A DNA stretch of 64,000 nucleotides from Mucilaginibacter gossypii (lineage in GTDB: Bacteria; Bacteroidota; Bacteroidia; Sphingobacteriales; Sphingobacteriaceae): contig NZ_FNCG01000010.1 in NCBI RefSeq assembly GCF_900100945.1, positions 124,001 through 188,000 of the forward strand, given 5' to 3'. The translations under genes were made by a program, and so were the position numbers. How positions within the stretch are numbered: the first letter of the stretch is position 1; each line of letters opens with the position of its first letter. Below the pieces are notes generated by a model. That model was not told where the DNA came from, ran no database searches, and was given only the letters and a program-made list of their open reading frames with translations. This document shows positions 50,524 through 60,000 of the stretch, piece after piece.

Positions 50524-53019
50524 ATGTCAAAACCAACCATCATTGTTGTTGGTAACGGTATGGTAGGTTATAAGTTTTGCGAAAAACTTTTAGCCAGATC
50601 AACACAGTTCCAAATAATTGTTTTTGGCGAAGAGCCGCGTCACGCTTATGACAGGGTGCATCTTAGTGAATATTTTAACGGCAAGACTGCTGATGATCTT
50701 TCGTTATCCACTTTATCGTGGTATTCAGATAATGGCATCGCGCTGCATTTGGATGACCCCATCCAGGAAATCAATCGCACCGAAAAAACAATCCACTCTT
50801 TAAAAGGCATTACACTTAAATATGATTACCTGGTTTTAGCAACCGGCTCATCGGCTTTTGTACCTGATATTCCGGGTATTGAAAAGGAAGGTGTGTTCGT
50901 GTATCGCACCATTGAAGACCTGGAGTTGATCAAGGCCTGCGCTGTTAATGCAAAATCAGGGGCTGTAATGGGTGGCGGCTTGCTGGGGCTGGAAGCTGCT
51001 AAGGCTTTAATAGATCTTGGCATTTCTGAAACGCATGTCATCGAATTTGCACCGCGCCTGATGCCGCGTCAGATAGACTCTGCAGGGAGTAATATGTTGC
51101 AAATGAAATTGAGCCAGCTGGGGTTGCATATCCACCTTAATAAAAGCACTGCTGCTATTACCGGCGATAAAAAAATCCACTCATTAAAATTTAATGATGA
51201 TAGCCAGCTTGCTGTAGATATGCTGGTTATTTCGGCCGGTATTCGCCCGCGCGATGAGCTGGCTAAATTGGCGGGTTTGCATGTAGGTACACGTGGCGGT
51301 ATTGTGGTGAACGAAAAAATGCAAACCAGTGATGAATGTATTTATGCTATTGGTGAATGTGCTTTATACGAAGGTATGATATATGGCCTCGTTGCACCCG
51401 GCTATGAGATGGCTGATATTGTAGCAGCTCATTTAACTGAGGCTGATAAGAGTTTTTATGGCTATGATATGAGCACCAAACTAAAGTTGATTGGTGTTGA
51501 TGTGGCCAGTTTTGGTGATGCCTTTATTACTGAACCTGATTGCCGTACCATTTTGTTTGAGGACACGCATAAGGGGATTTATAAGCGCATTAACATTACA
51601 AACGATGGCAAGAACCTTTTAGGTGGTATTTTAATCGGCGATGCAGATGCTTATAATATGCTGCTGCAAACCGTTAATAATAAAATAGTACTGCCGCCGG
51701 ATCCTGAAGATCTGATATTAGGATCAAGGGGAGGTGAAGCTAATGCAGGGGCAGGTGTAATGAGTTTGCCTGATGATGCGCTGATCTGCTCATGCGAGGC
51801 GGTTACCAAAGGTGCAATCTGTTCGGCTGTAAATGAGGGTGGTGTGACTGGTATTGATGGCATGAAAAAATGCACCAAGGCGGGTACAGGCTGCGGCGGT
51901 TGCGTACCATTGGTAAAAGATTTGATTGCCGGCACCATGAAGGCAAATGGTCAGTATATTAAAAATGTTATTTGTGAGCATTTTGATTACTCGCGCCAGG
52001 AATTGTTTGACCTTGTTAAAATAAACGGGCTGAAAAACTACGATCTGGTACTTGATCATTATGGCAAGGGCGATGGCTGTGAGGTTTGCAAGCCGGTTGT
52101 TGCCAGTATTTTATCCAGCTTATGGAATGATGTTATTGTAAAGCAGGAAGCAATACAGGATAGCAATGATCGTTTTTTAGCCAATATTCAAAAGGGGGGT
52201 ACTTATTCTGTTGTGCCGCGTATTCCGGGTGGTGAAATTACGCCTGATAAATTGATCGTGATTGGCCAGGTTGCTAAAAGATACGGGTTGTATACTAAAA
52301 TAACCGGAGGGCAACGCATTGATATGTTTGGTGCGCACCTGAGCGATCTTCCTTTAATTTGGGAAGAGCTTATTGATGCCGGTTTTGAAAGTGGGCATGC
52401 TTACGGCAAGGCACTCCGTACTGTAAAAAGCTGTGTAGGCAGTACCTGGTGCAGGTTTGGCCTGCATGATAGTGTGACTTTCGCCATCGAGGTGGAGGAT
52501 AGATATAAGGGGATCCGCGCGCCGCATAAAATTAAAGGTGGTGTAAGCGGTTGTGTTAGGGAGTGTGCCGAAGCGCAATCAAAAGATTTTGGAATTATAG
52601 CCACGGAGAAAGGTTGGAATTTATATGTGTGTGGCAATGGTGGCTCAAAGCCTCAGCACGCCCAGTTGTTGGCTACAGATATTGATAAGGAGACTGTAGT
52701 TAAATATCTCGACAGGTTCCTGATGTTTTATATAAAAACAGCCGATCAGTTAACCCGGACAGCAACCTGGCTTAATAAACTCGACGGTGGCATGAGCTAT
52801 CTTAAAAATGTAATAGTAAATGACAGTCTTGGATTGGGCGAGCAGTTGGAAGAGGAAATGCAGGCATTGGTAAATACTTACCATTGCGAGTGGAAAGAAG
52901 CTATAAATAACCCTTCAATGCGCAAGCGCTTCGCTCATTTTATAAATGCGCCTGATGAAAAAGATCCTCATGCTCAATTTGAGCCAATGCGTGAACAGGT
53001 TCGCGCTAAGGAATGGTAG
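50524..53019 (+). CDS. nirB: NAD(P)H nitrite reductase large subunit
   Basis: The frame opens with TTG at 50491, but ATG 50524 gives MSKPTIIVVGNGMVGYKFCE (831 residues). FAD domain, then NAD-binding GGGLLGLEAAKAL, [2Fe-2S] BFD-like domain (LICSCEAVTKGAI ... GTGCGGCVPL), and the sulfite/nitrite reductase part with CVGSTWC (near 637) and CVREC (near 677), which bind the 4Fe-4S cluster and siroheme. It reduces nitrite to ammonium in the cytoplasm with NirD. It is divergent from cobA and 66 bases before nirD. Complete with all ligands. Confidence 0.96.
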   Translation: MSKPTIIVVGNGMVGYKFCEKLLARSTQFQIIVFGEEPRHAYDRVHLSEYFNGKTADDLSLSTLSWYSDNGIALHLDDPIQEINRTEKTIHSLKGITLKYDYLVLATGSSAFVPDIPGIEKEGVFVYRTIEDLELIKACAVNAKSGAVMGGGLLGLEAAKALIDLGISETHVIEFAPRLMPRQIDSAGSNMLQMKLSQLGLHIHLNKSTAAITGDKKIHSLKFNDDSQLAVDMLVISAGIRPRDELAKLAGLHVGTRGGIVVNEKMQTSDECIYAIGECALYEGMIYGLVAPGYEMADIVAAHLTEADKSFYGYDMSTKLKLIGVDVASFGDAFITEPDCRTILFEDTHKGIYKRINITNDGKNLLGGILIGDADAYNMLLQTVNNKIVLPPDPEDLILGSRGGEANAGAGVMSLPDDALICSCEAVTKGAICSAVNEGGVTGIDGMKKCTKAGTGCGGCVPLVKDLIAGTMKANGQYIKNVICEHFDYSRQELFDLVKINGLKNYDLVLDHYGKGDGCEVCKPVVASILSSLWNDVIVKQEAIQDSNDRFLANIQKGGTYSVVPRIPGGEITPDKLIVIGQVAKRYGLYTKITGGQRIDMFGAHLSDLPLIWEELIDAGFESGHAYGKALRTVKSCVGSTWCRFGLHDSVTFAIEVEDRYKGIRAPHKIKGGVSGCVRECAEAQSKDFGIIATEKGWNLYVCGNGGSKPQHAQLLATDIDKETVVKYLDRFLMFYIKTADQLTRTATWLNKLDGGMSYLKNVIVNDSLGLGEQLEEEMQALVNTYHCEWKEAINNPSMRKRFAHFINAPDEKDPHAQFEPMREQVRAKEW

Positions 53020-53085
53020 GTTTTATTAGGAAATCCCGAGTTTTTAGTTCAAAGTTAGATTGATCATTATTAAAAAGAAAACACA

Positions 53086-53436
53086 ATGGAAGCAACAATA
53101 GCAACCCAATGGATCATGGCCTGTTATGTTGATGATGTGCCCGAAAATGGCGGATCATGTATTAAGCACGGTGATGAACAGATAGCAATATTTAATTTTA
53201 CACGTCGCAATGAATGGTATGCTACGCAAAATCTTTGTCCGCATAAGCAGCAAATGGCAATATCGCGTGGCATGATCGGCAGTGCCGGCGAAAGCTGCGA
53301 GCCAAAAGTAGCTTGTCCTTTTCATAAAAAAACATTTTCGCTGCTTACAGGTGAGTGTCTGGGTGAAGAGGAATTGGTGATAAAAACTTATCCGGTAAAA
53401 ATAGCCGATGGAAAAGTTTTTGTCGGAGTTGATTAA
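53086..53436 (+). CDS. nirD: Nitrite reductase small subunit, Rieske-type
   Basis: 116 residues. NLCPHKQQ (C-P-H) and ACPFHKKTFSLLTGEC (C-P-F-H) make a complete Rieske CxH...CxxH set, while many NirD proteins have lost it, so this one may bind [2Fe-2S]. It partners NirB. A strong terminator lies 43 bases beyond its stop, ending the nirBD unit; the porin gene further on has its own leader. Confidence 0.93.
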   Translation: MEATIATQWIMACYVDDVPENGGSCIKHGDEQIAIFNFTRRNEWYATQNLCPHKQQMAISRGMIGSAGESCEPKVACPFHKKTFSLLTGECLGEEELVIKTYPVKIADGKVFVGVD

Positions 53437-53478
53437 ATGTTAGTGTATTTAGGCGGAAAATAGAACGAAATTTACATT

Positions 53479-53517
53479 AAGCGCCGTTGCCGAAAGGGGT
53501 AATGGCGCTTTTTTTGT
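53479..53517 (+). terminator. Strong terminator of nirBD
   Basis: Stem 53479-53491 pairs with 53498-53510 (13 bp, two G-U pairs), loop GAAAGG, then TTTTTTT. Confidence 0.85.
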
Positions 53518-53957
53518 GTTTTTGTTTAAAATTTTGGTGTATTTAATACACCAAGGCATTGGTTAATAAAGTCATGTTCGTTTTTGCTGTCTTATTTTGA
53601 ATTTATTTTTCGAATTTTTAGAGTTTAAAGCAAATTTAAATGGCGTTATATCGATGTATGTGATTTTTTATAGTGATTTTATTTTGTTTAAATGGTTTTA
53701 ATTTTGTTTTTGCGATGGTTTATTGATTTTTTATCTATTAATAAATTGTTAAAAATGCATTTCATCTGTTTTTGATCGTTTGTAATTTGAGTTTTTATCA
53801 AAAAATATAGTTTTTAATGATTTTAATCATAAAAATTCATTTTAAAAATCAATTATTTGTACGCAATCATTAAATAAGTTATATTTATCATAATTAAACA
53901 GATAAATAAATCAAAAAAGATTGAGCCTATGGTAAAAATCAAAAATTCATAAAAAAG
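53518..53957. other. Long AT-rich gap before the porin gene
   Basis: About 440 bases, very AT-rich with many TTTTTA and TTAAAA runs and no protein-like frame. It is presumably promoter DNA for the porin-transporter-nitrate reductase genes. I see no clear operator or -33/-7 pair. Confidence 0.5.
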
Positions 53958-53988
53958 CCCTGCCGGGAGGTCGCATTCCCAGACAGGG
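53958..53988 (+). promoter_or_regulatory. Leader hairpin before the porin gene
   Basis: CCCTG (53958-53962) pairs with CAGGG (53984-53988), inner GGGA (53965-53968) with TCCC (53977-53980). It lies 44 bases before the ATG and is followed by TTAAATAGTTTTT, weak as a terminator. It could be an attenuator or mRNA stabiliser. Confidence 0.5.
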
Positions 53989-54032
53989 TTAAATAGTTTT
54001 TAATCGCTTTAACAAATAAAAAACCAATTCAA

Positions 54033-55574
54033 ATGTACAAAAATGTATCTAATCAATACACTATTGGAAAAATTCTATTAATTATATCATGTTTCGTTTC
54101 TTATAATGCTTCTGCGCAGCTGTCTTTGACAGGGCAGATCAAAACAAGGGGCGAATTACGTGATGGTTATGGAACTTTAGAACCGGTAGGTAACAAAAAC
54201 GCGGCCTTTGTGTCACAACGAACGCGGCTCACCTTTAATTACAAAAGCAGCAAGCTTATTTTTCAAACATCCGTACAGGATGTAAGGCTTTGGGGCCAGG
54301 ATGCCTCAACTATTACTATCAACGATGGCAGCCGGCTAAGCCTTCACGAAGCCTGGGCCGAGCTGATCCTCTCCAACAAAAAAGACACTTCCTTTAAAAA
54401 ATCACCTGTCGATTATTTCGCCATAAAAGCTGGTCGCCAGGAAATTAGCTATGACGATGAACGCTTGCTTGGTGCTACCGACTGGATTCAGCAGGCCCGC
54501 AGGCACGACGCCATCGTATTAAAACTTCTTCAATCAGGCTGGCAGGTTGATCTCGGCGCAGCATTCAATCAGAGTTCTGATGCTATTAATTATAACGGTA
54601 CCTATTATACACCGGCCAATGTGCCCGCTACGGTAAAGGATAGCAAAGGTAATTTGGCTAATACCCCTGCCGGGCTTATCCCGCTGGTTAATGCATCGGG
54701 CGTTAGTGCCAAAAATGGCAATCTTTCATTTTTAAATCCTCCCGGTACTAATGGGCAAAACCAAAACTATAAAGCACTTGAATACCTCTACTTTGCTAAA
54801 AAATTTAATAAAACAAAGGTAACCGGCCTTTTCCTTGCCGATCAATTTGCCAAATACAAGCTCGATTCGGTAAAAAACGTATCAGGCGAAGATGTTGGTT
54901 ATATATATGGCCGCCGGTTTAATCAACCAGGAGTTAATACCCGTTATACAACCGGGCTGCTTGTTAATCCCGTTTTCGGTAGCAAAGATGAATGGGCTGC
55001 TACAGCTGGATTTTATTACCAGGGAGGTCATGATCGCGACGGTGCTGAATTAAGTGCTTACACTTATACCGGGTCTTTATCATACAAAAGCAGTAACATG
55101 GCTTACACAGCCGGATGGGATTACCTGTCAGGAAATGATGCGCTGTCCTCTTCAAAAACCAATCACAGGTTTGACCCATTGTATGGTACCCCGCATAAGT
55201 TCTGGGGCTATATGGACTATTTTTATGCAGGCACCGGATCCCCAACCGGCGGCTTGAGCAACCCTTACGTTAAAATCAAATATCTTTCAGATAATAAGCG
55301 TTTTAGCGTTGATTTGGCTAATCATTACTTTCTGTTGGCTAAAGATCAGAAAGGAACAAACGGGCAACCTATCGACAAATATTTGGGTACTGAATTTGAC
55401 CTCACCAACAGCTATAAACTTAACAAATTCACCGCTGTTGATCTGGGCTTATCCTACATGGCAGCAACTCACAGCATGGAGTATGCTAAAGGTTTAACGC
55501 CGGATAGCAGCAAACTGCACCCGTTTTGGGCGTACCTGCAGCTTAATATCAAACCTGAGTTTTTAAATAAGTAA
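54033..55574 (+). CDS. Outer-membrane porin, alginate-export-like family
   Basis: 513 residues with a signal peptide (ILLIISCFVSYNASAQ) and a continuous series of amphipathic strands: LSLTGQIKTRGELRDGYG, RTRLTFNYKSSKLIFQTSVQDVR, FAIKAGRQEISYDDERLLG, DAIVLKLLQSGWQVDLGAAF. FAIKAGRQEISYDDERLLGA is the signature of the alginate export (AlgE-like) porin family. Its place between nirBD and the nitrate transporter suggests it admits nitrate or nitrite through the outer membrane rather than alginate. Length normal. Confidence 0.85.
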   Translation: MYKNVSNQYTIGKILLIISCFVSYNASAQLSLTGQIKTRGELRDGYGTLEPVGNKNAAFVSQRTRLTFNYKSSKLIFQTSVQDVRLWGQDASTITINDGSRLSLHEAWAELILSNKKDTSFKKSPVDYFAIKAGRQEISYDDERLLGATDWIQQARRHDAIVLKLLQSGWQVDLGAAFNQSSDAINYNGTYYTPANVPATVKDSKGNLANTPAGLIPLVNASGVSAKNGNLSFLNPPGTNGQNQNYKALEYLYFAKKFNKTKVTGLFLADQFAKYKLDSVKNVSGEDVGYIYGRRFNQPGVNTRYTTGLLVNPVFGSKDEWAATAGFYYQGGHDRDGAELSAYTYTGSLSYKSSNMAYTAGWDYLSGNDALSSSKTNHRFDPLYGTPHKFWGYMDYFYAGTGSPTGGLSNPYVKIKYLSDNKRFSVDLANHYFLLAKDQKGTNGQPIDKYLGTEFDLTNSYKLNKFTAVDLGLSYMAATHSMEYAKGLTPDSSKLHPFWAYLQLNIKPEFLNK

Positions 55575-55579
55575 TGTAG

Positions 55580-55666
55580 GCTAAAAGCTTAAGGCTAAAA
55601 GCCGAAAGCGAGAAATGTTAAAAAATCAAAGTACAAACAAACAGCTTTTAGCCTTAGGCTTTGAGC
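55580..55666. repeat. Intergenic palindromic repeat, copy 1
   Basis: Arms 55580-55602 and 55644-55666 are 23-base inverted repeats with two mismatches, made of AAAGCTTAAGGC-like words. Word GCCGAAAGCGA at 55601-55611 also occurs in the second copy, so both belong to one repeat family. Confidence 0.7.
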
Positions 55667-55681
55667 TTTAAGCTTAAAAAA

Positions 55682-56968
55682 ATGGAAAAACAACTTACCA
55701 AACTCAACATATTTTCATTGAAGGGTGTACAAATGCGCACCTTTCACATTACCTGGCTCATGTTTTTTGTTTGCTTTTTTGGCTGGTTCGGACTGGCGCC
55801 ATTAATGCCAACCATCCGTGCCGAATTACATTTGAGTAAAGGACAAGTGGGTAACACCATCATTGCATCTGTAGCTGCAACAATTATTGCCCGCCTTATT
55901 ATAGGTAAACTTTGTGATACCTGGGGGCCGCGCAAAACAGCCGTTAGGTTATTAATAATAGGGTCCTTACCTGTATTTCTTGTGGGTCTGGCGCATGATT
56001 ACACATCTTTCTTATTGTTTCGGTTGGCAATCGGTGTAATAGGTTCATCGTTTGTAATTACCCAGTTCCACACTTCTATGATGTTTGCGCCTAATATAAA
56101 AGGTACAGCCAACGCGGTAACCGGTGGTTGGGGTAACCTTGGCGGTGGTGTAACCAATATGGTGATGCCTTTAATATTTGCTGCTATAGTAGGGGCTGGT
56201 TTTACCAAGGCCGAAGCCTGGCGGTATGCCATGATAGTTCCGGGTGTAATGATGCTGATAATAGCATTCGTATACTGGAAATTTACCAAAGACACGCCTA
56301 ACGGTAACTATGATGAAGTAGGTTATGCCAAAACCAACCCATCAAAAACCGATTGGTCGATATTGGCCGACTGGCGTGTTTGGGCACTTACACTGGCTTA
56401 TGCTATGTGTTTTGGTATGGAGATCACTTTTGATAATGTAGCTTCTCTGCATTTTGTAGATACTTTTCATTTGTCGCAAAGTTCGGCCGGTTTTTGGGCA
56501 GGTATTTTTGGCTTCATGAACATTTTTGCCCGTGCATTAGGCGGCATTGTATCTGACAAAGTTGGTGGCAAATTCGGAATGCGGGGCAAGGGCTTATTGC
56601 TTGCCGGCGTACTGCTGCTGGAAGGCATTGGTCTTGTTCTGTTTGCAAATTCGGGCAACCTTACAATGGCTATTATTTCCATGCTCTCGTTTGCACTGTT
56701 CCTCAAAATGTCAAATGGTGCTACTTATGGTATAGTTCCGTTTATCAATAGTAAAAATGTTGGGATGGTAAGCGGTATAGTAGGTGCAGGCGGTAACCTT
56801 GGGGGGATGTTGTTTGGGTTTCTTTTCAAGTCCGAACATATCACTTATATACAGGCATTTACTTACATCGGTATAACTGTTATGGTGATTTCCGTGATTG
56901 TGCTGATCACCCGTTTTCAAAAACAGGCTGAAGCTCAAACAGCAGATGAACCTGCTTTGGCTTTATAA
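55682..56968 (+). CDS. narK: MFS nitrate/nitrite transporter
   Basis: The frame opens with TTG at 55661; the ATG at 55682 gives 428 residues, MEKQLTKLNIFSLKGVQM. Twelve membrane helices; FFGWFGLAPLMPTIRAEL and the nitrate signatures GGWGNLGGGVTNMVMP and GAGGNLGGMLFGFLF place it in the NarK/NasA nitrate-nitrite porter group. It imports nitrate for the reductase encoded by the next gene. Palindromic repeats flank it on both sides. Confidence 0.93.
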   Translation: MEKQLTKLNIFSLKGVQMRTFHITWLMFFVCFFGWFGLAPLMPTIRAELHLSKGQVGNTIIASVAATIIARLIIGKLCDTWGPRKTAVRLLIIGSLPVFLVGLAHDYTSFLLFRLAIGVIGSSFVITQFHTSMMFAPNIKGTANAVTGGWGNLGGGVTNMVMPLIFAAIVGAGFTKAEAWRYAMIVPGVMMLIIAFVYWKFTKDTPNGNYDEVGYAKTNPSKTDWSILADWRVWALTLAYAMCFGMEITFDNVASLHFVDTFHLSQSSAGFWAGIFGFMNIFARALGGIVSDKVGGKFGMRGKGLLLAGVLLLEGIGLVLFANSGNLTMAIISMLSFALFLKMSNGATYGIVPFINSKNVGMVSGIVGAGGNLGGMLFGFLFKSEHITYIQAFTYIGITVMVISVIVLITRFQKQAEAQTADEPALAL

Positions 56969-57086
56969 GCTTAAAGCAAAAGGCCGAAAGCGAAAAGCAG
57001 AAGGCTGAATAAATAGAAAAGAAATCATATGAAAGCTTTAGGCTTTAAGCCTTAAGCTTTCGGCTTAAAGAAAAGCTTTTAGCTTA
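56967..57086. repeat. Intergenic palindromic repeat, copy 2
   Basis: Same AAGCTTAAAGC/GGCTTTAAGCC words as copy 1. GCCGAAAGC (56983-56991) pairs with GCTTTCGGC (57056-57064). It lies between narK and the nitrate reductase and overlaps the last codon of narK. Confidence 0.65.
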
Positions 57087-57092
57087 AAAGAA

Positions 57093-60000
57093 ATGTTGAA
57101 CAAACGCCCTCAAAATACATTTAAAAGTACTTGCTGCTACTGCGGAGTAGGATGCGGCGTGGTAATTAATAAAGAAAAAAATGGCAGTATAACGCTTGAG
57201 GGTGATAAGGACTATCCTGTAAATAAAGGCATGTTGTGCAGTAAAGGGCTTAACCTGCATTACACAGCTAATGATAAAACCGACAGGCTGCTGTACCCTC
57301 AAATGCGTTATAACAAAAGCATGCCCCTGCAAAGGGTAAGCTGGGACGACGCATTGGAGCGCACAGCAGCCATTTTTAAAACGTTCATTGATAAATACGG
57401 GCCGGATTCGGTTGCATTTTATGCCTCAGGCCAGTGCCTTACTGAAGAATATTATGTTGTCAATAAGTTAATTAAAGGTTTTATTGGCAGTAATAATATA
57501 GATACTAATTCGCGTTTGTGTATGAGCAGCGCGGTTGCCGCGTATAAAATTGCTTTAGGCGAGGATACTGTACCTGTTTGTTATGACGATATTGAACTGG
57601 CCGATTGCTTTTATGTTACCGGAGCTAACCCAGCCTGGTGCCATCCTATTTTATGGCGAAGGGTTGAAGCGCATAAAGCCGCAAATCCCGATGTGAAAAT
57701 CATTGTTGTTGACCCCCGGGTTACGGATACCTGCAGCAATGCCGATCTGCACCTGCAGTTAAACCCGGGTACCGATATCACCCTTAACCACGCTATTGGC
57801 AGGGTATTGATAGAGAATGGGGATATCGATATTGATTTTGTAAACAATCATGCTGATGGTTTTGAGCAGTACAGCAAATTGGTATTTGAACGTACCCTTG
57901 CTGAATCATCTGCAATTTGCGGTGTAACTGAAAACGACATCCGGCTTGCTGCCAGTTATATAGGCGATGCAAAAGGTTTTATAACGATGTGGACAATGGG
58001 GCTAAATCAAAGCGCTGTTGGGGTAAATAAAAATTTAAGCCTCCTGAATCTTAATTTGATAACGGGCCATATTGGTAAGCCGGGATCTGGCCCATTATCG
58101 CTAACGGGGCAACCAAATGCTATGGGCGGGCGCGAAGTGGGAGGGCTTGCTAATCTTTTACCGGCGCATCGTATTTTAACTAACCCGGCAGACAGGGCGG
58201 AGGTGCAGAAGTTTTGGGGAGGTATAGAGATAGCCGCAAAACCTGGTCTTACCGCAACGGAGATGTTTGAGGCATTAAATGATGGCCGCCTTAAAGCCAT
58301 CTGGATCATGTGTACCAACCCCTTAACCAGCTTGCCAAACGTACGCCTTGCCGAAGAGGCTTTGAAAAAAGCAAAGTTTGTAGTGGTTCAGGAGATTAGT
58401 AATAAGCCCGAAACATTGGCTTATGCCGATGTGATCCTCCCCGCAGCAGCCTGGGCCGAAAAGGAGGGTACTATGACCAATTCTGAAAGGCGGATCAGTT
58501 ATTTGAGTAAAGTACTTGACCCCCCAGGCGAGGCTATGCCGGATAGCGAGATCATTTGCCGTTTTGCTCAAAAAATGGGGTATAAAGGCTTCGACTTCAA
58601 AAATGCCGCAGAAATTTATACCGAGCATGCTAAACTAACAGGGAAAACCAATATTGATATCAGCGGGCTCACGCACGAAACCATCATACAACAACGATCA
58701 ATACAATGGCCTTATAAAAAACGTAATGCGATACCAGGGACACCTCGCTTGTTTACCGACAAGCAATTTTATACCGAAACACGTAACGCTAAGATAAGCG
58801 CGGTACCGGATGCGCATACCAGCGAGGTTCCTGACGGCGACTATCCTTTTATTCTCACTACCGGCCGTATCCGCGATCAATGGCATACCATGAGCAAAAC
58901 CGGTAAGGTGAATAAGCTTAATCAGCATATTAAAGAGTCATTTATCGAAATCAATCCTGTTGATGCTGAAGCTTTGGAGATCAGGGAAGGCGATGTTACT
59001 ATTATCACATCCCGGAGGGGTGAAGTGCGGGTAAAAGCCCGGATTACCGAACAGATAAAACAGGGTGTTGTTTTTGTGCCGATGCATTGGGGCAAGATAC
59101 TAAACAATGATCTCCACCGCATTAACAATGTTACTAATGACGCACTTGATCCGATATCAAAAGAGCCGGATTTTAAGTATTGCGCAGTAAAGATTCAAAA
59201 GTATAAAAAGCCTTTTCAAAGAATTGTGGTTGTTGGCGCCGGTGCCGGTGCGCACGGCTTCGTGCGGTCATACCGGGAGTTGAACAAAGATGATGAGATC
59301 ATCATTTTTAGCAAAGAAGATCATCCTTTTTACAACCGCGTTATGCTGCCAGATTATATCAGCGGCGAGCAACGCTGGGAGCAACTGGTAAAAATGACGG
59401 ATGAGGAAGAACCCGAACTTAAAATAAGGTTATTACGTGGCGTAAGTGTCGAGAAAATAGACCGTGTTAACAAATATGTGCTGGATAGCCGGGGTGTAAA
59501 AACTTATTACGATGTATTGCTGCTGGCTACCGGCAGCCGGGCGGCAATTCCTAAAAACGTTCCATCGTTGACAGGGATCTTCAGTATGCGTAGCCGCAAT
59601 GATGCTGATAACTTTAAAAAGCATGTTCCCAAAAATGGTCACGTAGTAATAGTCGGAGGTGGTTTATTGGGATTGGAGATGGCGGCTTCCTTGCGTGAAA
59701 TAGGGATTACTATCACCATTATTCAACGTACATCAAGATTTTTAAACCGCCAGTTGGATGAGTTGGGCAGCAGGCTCTTGCACGAAGAAATGGTTGATCA
59801 AGGTTGCGACATTTTCTATGATGATGAAGTGCAGTTGTTTTATGGGCGTAGTAAGCTTACCGGCATCGGCTTAAAAAGCGGACGGAAAATAGATTGCGAT
59901 GCCATGATTCTTGCCATTGGTACTACGCCAAATCTTGAAATAGCAAAAGATTGCGGCCTTGAAATTAAGCGCGGCGTAATTGTAAACGAACGTTTGCTTA

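Noticed and set aside
54033..55574. Alginate export as the true function
   Set aside because: Family resemblance only; the neighbours are all nitrate assimilation genes.
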